From JAVBPA01 sp031549925 (GTDB lineage Bacteria; Bacillota; Clostridia; Oscillospirales; CAG-272): a stretch of 18,278 nucleotides of DNA. Each line of letters begins with the position of its first letter. Position 1 is the first letter of the stretch. A program made the translations under genes and the position numbers. The notes beneath the pieces were generated by a model that was not told the origin of the DNA, ran no database searches, and saw nothing but the letters and a program-made list of their open reading frames with translations. Below are positions 7,715-13,978 of this stretch, piece after piece. The stretch lies in the NCBI GenBank assembly GCA_031549925.1, contig JAVBPA010000121.1, forward strand, positions 1 through 18,278. The letters run 5' to 3'.

Positions 7715-9112
7715 ATGCCAAAGAAGTTTAACATATTGTTCTTCGGTATAGACAGTCTTCGCCGCGACCGTATGTCGCTGTACGGCTATCCGAAAAAGAC
7801 AACACCTCATATTGAAAAATTTTTATCTGAGGATTCCGTTGTTTTTGATAACATGTTCAGCCCTTCAATTCCGACAACTCCCGGTTATGCTTCAATGCTT
7901 ACCGGTACAGACTGTTTCGGAACTGATGTAGTAGCTCTCCGTCATCAAGGCGGTATTCGTGAAGATCTCGTTTCACTGCCGGAAATTCTTCTTGCCAACG
8001 GTTATAACACAACAAACATCGGATACGGATTCAAAGGCTTTGAAACAAATCTTAATTATCCGGTAAGCTGGGGTTCGTTTGAACAGGGACGCAGCGCAAA
8101 AGCTGAAAGCCTTAATACAGTAGCGATACCCGAACTCGAAAGACTTGCAAAAGATGATAAGCCATTCTTTTTGTTCCTGCGTCACATGGATCCTCACTCT
8201 CCTTATCTGCCTCCGGCTCCGTTTGAACGCATGTTCTTCTCTGGGGATGAATTTGACCCGAACGACCATTCGCTTGATCCTGTTTACGATTTCGTTCCGT
8301 TCAGAGACTATTTCTACACCTGGTTCCCGCCGGGATGCAAATCAGCAGAATATATAAATTCGCAATACGACGGCGCTATCGCATACATGGACGCTTCGAT
8401 ATCTATTATACTGAACAAACTCGAATATCTCGGTATAGCAGACGATACAATCGTAGTATTTACAAGCGACCACGGCGAAACACTTTACGACCACGATTGC
8501 TATTTTGACCACCACTCAATGTATGATAACTGTTTGGTAGTTCCTTTTGCAATTAAATTCCCGAAAGGCTGCAAGAAAATATTCCGCGGCTGCAAACATG
8601 TTCCGGATTACACATATCACAAGGATATAGTTCCCACATTGTTAAGTTTGCTTGATATCAATACAGATACAAAGTTTGACGGACGCAATATGTTTGACGT
8701 TCTCAGCGGCAAAGCACCGCAGGAACCGGAATTCTACATTACAGAAGCTACATGGATGCGTAAGCACGGCTGGCGTACACCCGAATGGAAGCTCATGATT
8801 GCTCTTGAACCTGATTTCCACTTTAAACCTGAAATAGAATTATATAATTTAATAGAAGACCCGACAGAATATAACAATGTAGCTGAAAAATATCCGGATG
8901 TAGTAGAATTTTTACGCAACAAAATGCTCGCACATATAGCAAAACGCGAAGCTGCTACAGGCAGAACGGCTCCGATATATACAAACCTTAACTGGAGCGG
9001 ATTCGGCAGACCGTTTGCGTCATCGGAAGAAGCATACAAAACACTTCATATCGGAGATCCTGAGGCCGCTAAAAAACTTCAGGAAGTATTGAACAAGAAA
9101 AAAGAAGGCTGA
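7715..9112 (+). CDS. Sulfatase-fold (alkaline phosphatase superfamily) hydrolase with non-canonical nucleophile motif
   Basis: The 465-residue product has the sulfatase layout: FGIDSLRRDR with metal ligand D13, HMDPHSPYLPP (H157, H161), FTSDHGE (metal ligands D252, H253) and the late WRTPEWKLM substrate segment. The motif before LTG reads SPSIPTTPGYASMLTG (49-64) instead of CxPSRxxLLTG. By spacing, the formylglycine position is Thr54, and the usual Arg is Tyr58. Another alignment would use Ser51 (SIPT). Thr is the nucleophile in the related phosphodiesterases and phosphoethanolamine or lipoteichoic acid enzymes of this superfamily, so phosphate-ester chemistry is as likely as sulfate removal. 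No signal peptide is seen, so it should act inside the cell on an imported substrate. GGAG lies 12 bases before the ATG. The next gene starts six bases after its stop. Confidence 0.85.
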   Translation: MPKKFNILFFGIDSLRRDRMSLYGYPKKTTPHIEKFLSEDSVVFDNMFSPSIPTTPGYASMLTGTDCFGTDVVALRHQGGIREDLVSLPEILLANGYNTTNIGYGFKGFETNLNYPVSWGSFEQGRSAKAESLNTVAIPELERLAKDDKPFFLFLRHMDPHSPYLPPAPFERMFFSGDEFDPNDHSLDPVYDFVPFRDYFYTWFPPGCKSAEYINSQYDGAIAYMDASISIILNKLEYLGIADDTIVVFTSDHGETLYDHDCYFDHHSMYDNCLVVPFAIKFPKGCKKIFRGCKHVPDYTYHKDIVPTLLSLLDINTDTKFDGRNMFDVLSGKAPQEPEFYITEATWMRKHGWRTPEWKLMIALEPDFHFKPEIELYNLIEDPTEYNNVAEKYPDVVEFLRNKMLAHIAKREAATGRTAPIYTNLNWSGFGRPFASSEEAYKTLHIGDPEAAKKLQEVLNKKKEG

Positions 9113-9118
9113 TAAATC

Positions 9119-10129
9119 ATGCAGCGAATAGCCATTATCGGTATGGGTCCCATAGGAAACCGCCATGCGCGCTGTTACGGCGATTGTCCGGATGCAACTC
9201 TGGTCGGCGTGTGCGATATTCAATCGGAGCTTGCTAAAACGGCGGGCGAGACTTATAAAACCGCATGGTACACAGACGCTGAAACGATGCTTCGGGAAGT
9301 AAAACCCGACATCGTCAGCATAACCACCGGCGGTTATGAATACTCGTCAGATCACTACCTGCCTACAATGCAGGCGTTCGCCGCGGGTTGTCATGTCCTC
9401 GGTGAAAAACCTATATCAAACGATTTGCGTCATGCTCAGGAAATGGTCGATACGGCAAAACGCCTCGGTTTATGTTATGGCATTGATATGAACCACCGTT
9501 TTACGAATCCGGCGCGCCAATGTGAAAAATGGATGGCGGACGGACGTATCGGAGAAATTTTATTTTGCAACATGGCTCTCTGGATCGGCAAATTCATGAA
9601 CCTCGATTCGGAGTATTACCACTTAAAAGCGTTAAATCCTCACAGTGTGAATATAATGATGCATTTTTGCGGTCCGATTGACGAAGTTACATGCTTCGCT
9701 TATAAAGCTTCCGGACGCGATATCTGGTCAACGGCTTCGATAAATATGAAATTTAAATCGGGTGCTGTCGGTCATTTAACTTCATCGTATGATATAAAAC
9801 GTTCTCATCCGATGGAACGCTGCGAAGTAGCGGGAGTCAACGGAAGATTCGTTTTTGAAGATATGTGGAGACAGGCGACATTATATCCCGCTGAAACAAT
9901 GTTAAAAGAAGAATATACTAATCCGGTTTTTGACGGATTCCGCGATTTTGAAGATACTTTCCGATGCCGTATTCATACCTTTGTACAACAGATTGAAGCG
10001 GGAGCAAAACCGGAAGATATCGACGGAAGCGGTGTAGAGGGGCTTGAAGCTCAGCGCGTTATTCACGCGGCGATTGCCTCCCTGAAAACCGGAGGGTCTG
10101 TAGTTAAAGTAGATTCTATAACAGAATAA
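9119..10129 (+). CDS. Gfo/Idh/MocA oxidoreductase, subtype B, copy 1
   Basis: The 336-residue product has the Rossmann motif GMGPIGNRHA (from G8), EKP (96-98) and a substrate domain. The catalytic segment reads NPHSVNIMMHFCG: His175 is kept, while the Asp that usually follows three residues later is Asn178. It is only distantly related to the two subtype A enzymes in this cluster, but clearly matches the subtype B enzyme at 12765-13844 (shared GYE-S-HY-P-M-A, EKPISN and NH-F--PA pattern). AAGG in the end of the sulfatase-like gene lies about ten bases before the ATG, so the two genes are tightly coupled. The cytoplasmic product probably interconverts a hydroxyl and a keto group on a sugar. 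Substrate and cofactor preference are unknown. Confidence 0.9.
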   Translation: MQRIAIIGMGPIGNRHARCYGDCPDATLVGVCDIQSELAKTAGETYKTAWYTDAETMLREVKPDIVSITTGGYEYSSDHYLPTMQAFAAGCHVLGEKPISNDLRHAQEMVDTAKRLGLCYGIDMNHRFTNPARQCEKWMADGRIGEILFCNMALWIGKFMNLDSEYYHLKALNPHSVNIMMHFCGPIDEVTCFAYKASGRDIWSTASINMKFKSGAVGHLTSSYDIKRSHPMERCEVAGVNGRFVFEDMWRQATLYPAETMLKEEYTNPVFDGFRDFEDTFRCRIHTFVQQIEAGAKPEDIDGSGVEGLEAQRVIHAAIASLKTGGSVVKVDSITE

Positions 10130-10133
10130 AATA

Positions 10134-10255
10134 TATTTTGGAAAATAGAATAATATTTTAGAGGATAGTGTATTCTAAGGAATAGTATATTTTAATTAAA
10201 AGATATTCTTTATCTTAAATCAATATTTTTCTGAAATTTATATTTTCAAAAATAT
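10134..10255. repeat. Series of seven TATT(T/C)T-led units in front of the AraC gene
   Basis: TATTTT or TATTCT begins at 10134, 10154, 10171, 10188, 10204, 10224 and 10241, at intervals of 20, 17, 17, 16, 20 and 17 bases. Several units are palindromic: TATTTTGGAAAATA, TATTCTAAGGAATA, TTTTAATTAAAA and TATTTTCAAAAATA. The first four share the form TATTyTrrnrAAtAG. The series fills the gap between the third oxidoreductase and the AraC gene, so it may hold operators for that regulator. The background is AT-rich, which weakens the case. Confidence 0.45.
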
Positions 10256-10281
10256 CCGTTTATTAATTGTGGAGTGTAATT

Positions 10282-11190
10282 ATGTCCGAGATCGGATACC
10301 TGGACGACAGCGTATTTGGCGGAGGCCCCAAGATTAGAGTTATGCTGACAGAACATAATGGCAAAACTCATCTTCACCGCCATGCTTTTTACGAATTTGT
10401 CTATATCGACCGGGGATTTACACTCCATTACCATAGCGGAAAGACTTCCATTTTAACTCCCGGTGATCTTTTCGCAATCACTCCGAACGAAGCGCATTCC
10501 TATACAAGTTCGTATCATACAAATTTATACAACATATTATTTTCACTTGAGGAACTCGGAGGGTTGTCCGAAGAAGTTCTTTCGCTGCCCGGTCTTCGCG
10601 TAATACCCGCAAATAAAAGGGATTCTTACGCGGCAGAGCAGAGTAGCGTAAAAGAAAAGTTAAGCTCCGGTCCTTTCCCGGTATTGCGTGTCGGGCTTCC
10701 AGAACGCCGAAACCTAATTGATATGCTCGAACACATGAAATGGGAGAGTGAAACGCGGGGGATAGGCTGGAAGCTAAGTCTAAAAAATTACCTGATATCT
10801 TTTTTGATTTTTTATTCAAGGCTTCACGGAGCGGAAAATAAAACACGCGAATCTTCGGTCAACAGTTATTTTCAGTATATTTACCGTGCGCTTGAATATA
10901 TCGATGAAAATTATAAAAACGATATCGGCGGACGTGAAATTGCGGATTGTACCGGTTTGTCGCAGGATTATATAGCAAAACAATTTAAGGCGGCTCTCTC
11001 TATGACTCCGAGCGAATATATCCGTAACTTCCGTGTCGCAAAGTCTATGGAACTTTTAAAAACGACCGATATGCCTGCGGGAGAAATCGCAAGAGCGGTA
11101 GGTTTCGGCGATATCAGTTTATATTCACGCATATTTAAACAGCAGATCGGTATATCTCCCACGGCATTCCGGAAAGGTGATTCCAAATAA
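10282..11190 (+). CDS. AraC-family transcriptional regulator with cupin sensor domain
   Basis: The 302-residue product has an N-terminal cupin-type sensor (about 20-90; HLHRHAFYEFVYIDRG followed by PGDLFAITPNEAHSY) that binds a small ligand, usually a sugar. A C-terminal pair of helix-turn-helix motifs covers about 195-300 (EIADCTGLSQDYIAKQFK, then EIARAVGFGDISLYSRIFK and the ISPTAFRK end), the classic AraC signature. The ATG at 10282 is preferred over the in-frame TTG 15 bases upstream because GGAG lies seven bases before it. It sits inside the metabolic cluster, on the same strand, and is followed 36 bases later by the solute-binding protein gene. It most likely activates the cluster in response to its sugar. 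The periodic repeats just upstream are candidate binding sites. Confidence 0.92.
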   Translation: MSEIGYLDDSVFGGGPKIRVMLTEHNGKTHLHRHAFYEFVYIDRGFTLHYHSGKTSILTPGDLFAITPNEAHSYTSSYHTNLYNILFSLEELGGLSEEVLSLPGLRVIPANKRDSYAAEQSSVKEKLSSGPFPVLRVGLPERRNLIDMLEHMKWESETRGIGWKLSLKNYLISFLIFYSRLHGAENKTRESSVNSYFQYIYRALEYIDENYKNDIGGREIADCTGLSQDYIAKQFKAALSMTPSEYIRNFRVAKSMELLKTTDMPAGEIARAVGFGDISLYSRIFKQQIGISPTAFRKGDSK

Positions 11191-11226
11191 ATTTATTTAT
11201 TTTGTGAGGGAGGTATTAAAATATAA

Positions 11227-12684
11227 ATGCGGAAATTAGCTTTGCTATTAGCTATTTTAATGATTTTATCTCTGTCTGTCATCTCCTGTGCGGAAAAAAC
11301 CGATGAAAGCGTTACAGACGAATCTTCTGTAACGGAGGTTGATGCGGAGGAAAGCGAATTATGGTACTCCGCCGATTATTTGCCGAACGAAAATTATGAA
11401 GGTTATCAGTTTAGATTTGTTACAGTCGCTTCATTGCCTTCTCATGTTGAACAGCAGGACGGAGATATTGTAAACGATGCTTATTATACAAGAAACCTTG
11501 TCATCGGCGAACGTTACAATGTAAAATTTACTCAAAAGGATGTTGCCGATTATCAGTCCTTAACATCGACTTTCAGAAAAAGCGCAACTGCCAATTCGGA
11601 CGATTTCGATCTTTGCCGTATCATCATGCGCGACGCGTTTTCAAATGCGCTTTCGGGATACATAGCCTCGGTTGACGAGCTTGAATATGTGGATATCTCA
11701 CAGCCGTGGTACATACAATATGTAAATGAAGAATTAACCATCGGCGGAAAACTTTATTTTGCCTACAGCGATGAATGTATAGACGCTTTTATGGGTTCGA
11801 TGTGCGTGTTTTTTAATCAAAGCTTAACTGCAGATTTAAATTTGTCCAGTCCATATGACTTGGTAGCGAACGGTAAATGGACGATTGACAATTTCTACGC
11901 CGGAGCTTTGGCTGCCGTTTATGATATAAACAATGATAACAAATATACTTTGGAAGATGACCGTTGGGGAATAATTTCCGAACATGATATGTTGATTCCG
12001 AGTATGTGGATAGGCGCCGGATTAAAGACAATCGAAAAAGATTCCGATATGACTCCGTATTTTTCGGCTCACGGAAACGAACGCATGTATGATATACTTA
12101 AAAAAGTATATGACTATTGGGTTTCGGACGGTGTGTGCTACGACAGCTTTTTAAAAATCGGTTATGATGAAAAAAACCGTATTACAGCCAGAAATTCTTT
12201 TATAAACGGTATGGCAATGTATATCGTAAATTCATTCGGAACCGCAAGCACTCTGCGAGACATGGAAAAAGATTTCGGTATAGTGCCGCTTCCTAAATAT
12301 GACGAAGAACAAGAGATATATTATTCCCGCCTTTGCGACGGCTGGATTAATGTTCCTCCCACAGTATCTTCTAATCTTGTCAGAACGAGTGTCATTATGG
12401 AAGCTCTAGCTATTGAATCAAAAAATTATGTTATTCCCGCTATATATGAAAATGCTTTGCTCAATAAATTTATACGTGATGAAACTTCCGTTAAAATGGT
12501 GGAAGAATATATCATGAAAAACCGGATGCTTGACCTCGGCGATTCTATCTGGATGGATCCTGTCAGAAATATTTTTATGGCTTGTTTCACGCAGAAGAAA
12601 CCCGATTTTGCGTCCGCTGCCGAAAAAGATGTAAAAATCGTTGAAAAAACTATTGAAACAGCTATGAAAAAAATTAGTGAATAA
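11227..12684 (+). CDS. Extracellular solute-binding lipoprotein of an ABC sugar importer
   Basis: The 485-residue product has a lipoprotein signal (residues 1-20, lipobox-like VISC with Cys21), then an acidic Ser/Thr/Glu-rich linker, then a binding-protein fold. GDIVNDAYYTRNLVIGERYNV near residue 80-100 is typical of large clostridial sugar-binding proteins. An EF-hand-like loop, DINNDNKYTLED (from D233), is also typical of that group and may bind calcium. It would be anchored on the outer face of the membrane and deliver a sugar or oligosaccharide to permeases. No permease or ATPase gene for import is in the window, so it must share a transporter encoded elsewhere. GGGAGG lies 13 bases before the ATG, a long spacing. 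Its place in the cluster suggests that its ligand feeds the neighbouring enzymes. Confidence 0.85.
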   Translation: MRKLALLLAILMILSLSVISCAEKTDESVTDESSVTEVDAEESELWYSADYLPNENYEGYQFRFVTVASLPSHVEQQDGDIVNDAYYTRNLVIGERYNVKFTQKDVADYQSLTSTFRKSATANSDDFDLCRIIMRDAFSNALSGYIASVDELEYVDISQPWYIQYVNEELTIGGKLYFAYSDECIDAFMGSMCVFFNQSLTADLNLSSPYDLVANGKWTIDNFYAGALAAVYDINNDNKYTLEDDRWGIISEHDMLIPSMWIGAGLKTIEKDSDMTPYFSAHGNERMYDILKKVYDYWVSDGVCYDSFLKIGYDEKNRITARNSFINGMAMYIVNSFGTASTLRDMEKDFGIVPLPKYDEEQEIYYSRLCDGWINVPPTVSSNLVRTSVIMEALAIESKNYVIPAIYENALLNKFIRDETSVKMVEEYIMKNRMLDLGDSIWMDPVRNIFMACFTQKKPDFASAAEKDVKIVEKTIETAMKKISE

Positions 12685-12764
12685 TACTTTTAAAAACTAT
12701 TAGCGATTTATTTAGGCATATGTACTGCAATAAATATAAATATATAAGGAGTGTAATACAACAA

Positions 12765-13844
12765 ATGAACAAACCTATCAAAGTCGGTGTCGTCGGAATG
12801 GGCGGAATCGGTAATACCCACGCAAATGCTTATAAAAAAGACGAACTTTCCGAACTCGTCGCAGTATGCGACTGGCAAAAGGACCGTGCTGACGCAGCGG
12901 CTGCTAACTTCGGTGTTCCCGCATATTATACATTAAAAGACATGATGAAAGCTCATCCTGAAATGGATTCGATAAGCGTTACAACATCAGGATATGAAAA
13001 CGGAAGCTGGCATTATGTTCCCGCTATGGAAGCACTCGACGCAGGATTCAACGTTTTAGTTGAAAAACCTATTTCCAATAACATAGAAGAAGCACGCGAA
13101 ATGGTTGCTTTTGCGGCAAAAAAAGGTTTATACCTCGGCTGTAACTTAAACCATTATTTCTCCGAACCCGCATATAAGGCTGACTCGATTATCCGTGACA
13201 ACGGTGTGGGACAGCAGGTATACTGTATGACAAAAGTAGGGTTTAACGGTTCGGCGGCAGGTTACGGCGGAAACGGCGGTCCCAGATGGAACATGCCCTA
13301 TTCACACGCAAAAGCATTTTTAACACACCCTTTCTCGGTTATGCGTCATTTCTGCGGAAACATCACACATGTTCAGGCTTTCATGGATAAACCGGGTGTA
13401 CGTGCAAACGCTTCTGATCTTATGCTTTCCGTTCAGTCAATACATATGCGTTTTGAAAACGGCTGCGTAGGCTATATGCTTTCTCAGCGCGGTGACGCTA
13501 TGTTCGGTCTCGGCGGCTGGTGGTCGTTTGAGCTTGCCGGAACAAACGGCACATTTGTTATCGAAAACTGCGTAGAAAAACTCACATACTTCAAACAGGG
13601 CAAAGAACCTGAAGTATTTAACACAGGTATAACAGATTTCTCCGCTACATTCCCGATGAGAATTCACGCATACCTCGAAGATCTTACAAACGGCGTTTCT
13701 CCGGAACACCTCCGTTCTTCCGGCCGTGACGCTCTCGCTACAATGGAATATATCTTTGCAGCAATTGAATCCTACGAAAACGGCGGAGCACTCGTTCGTC
13801 CGCACGCTCTTCCCGCAATCCACGGCGCTCTCGGCAGAGTATAA
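12765..13844 (+). CDS. Gfo/Idh/MocA oxidoreductase, subtype B, copy 2
   Basis: The 359-residue product has the Rossmann motif GMGGIGNTHA (from about G11), EKP (100-102) and a substrate domain with HPFSVMRHFCG. His188 fits the catalytic His, and Ser191 replaces the usual Asp. It resembles the enzyme at 9119-10129 more than the subtype A pair. A Gly-rich NGSAAGYGGNGGPRW insert (161-175) before the catalytic His is not present in that relative. The ATG at 12765 is chosen because AAGGAG precedes it (13 bases), whereas the in-frame ATG at 12720 has no ribosome site. It is the last gene of the cluster, and a GC-rich terminator follows about 95 bases after the stop. Confidence 0.9.
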   Translation: MNKPIKVGVVGMGGIGNTHANAYKKDELSELVAVCDWQKDRADAAAANFGVPAYYTLKDMMKAHPEMDSISVTTSGYENGSWHYVPAMEALDAGFNVLVEKPISNNIEEAREMVAFAAKKGLYLGCNLNHYFSEPAYKADSIIRDNGVGQQVYCMTKVGFNGSAAGYGGNGGPRWNMPYSHAKAFLTHPFSVMRHFCGNITHVQAFMDKPGVRANASDLMLSVQSIHMRFENGCVGYMLSQRGDAMFGLGGWWSFELAGTNGTFVIENCVEKLTYFKQGKEPEVFNTGITDFSATFPMRIHAYLEDLTNGVSPEHLRSSGRDALATMEYIFAAIESYENGGALVRPHALPAIHGALGRV

Positions 13845-13891
13845 TTATAGTATATTATTTATCCAATACAAAATATTAAAAGTTTTGCGGA

Positions 13892-13926
13892 GCTTTTCTC
13901 AAAAGCGACCGCGTCCTCGTAACCTT
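13892..13926. repeat. Solitary half-copy of the MITE-like end sequence
   Basis: A GCTTTT-CTC-AAAAGC hairpin (13892-13906) is followed by GACCGCGTCCTCGTAACC. This copies the plan of the element ends at 15694-15898, where a small hairpin abuts an ACCGCGTCCCCGTA-type core. It appears to be a degraded single end of the same repeat family, between the last cluster gene and its terminator. Confidence 0.5.
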
Positions 13927-13939
13927 TGTCGTTAATCTG

Positions 13940-13974
13940 AGGGGAATCTTCAAGGATTCCCCTTGTTATTTGTT
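13940..13974 (+). terminator. Intrinsic terminator closing the sugar cluster
   Basis: GGGGAATC (13941-13948) and GATTCCCC (13955-13962) form a perfect 8-bp GC-rich stem, extended by an A-T pair, around a six-base loop. It is followed by TTGTTATTTGTT. The hairpin ends only about 16 bases before the ATG of the ABC transporter gene, leaving almost no leader for it. Confidence 0.85.
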
Positions 13975-13978
13975 ATAC

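Noticed and set aside
7715..9112. Calling the gene a classical arylsulfatase
   Set aside because: The C/S-x-P-x-R maturation motif is not intact, and no signal peptide is seen, so only the fold is asserted.
10134..10255. CRISPR array reading of the periodic units before the AraC gene
   Set aside because: The units are short (about 15 bases), degenerate and AT-only, with intervals of 16-20 bases, unlike CRISPR repeats and spacers.
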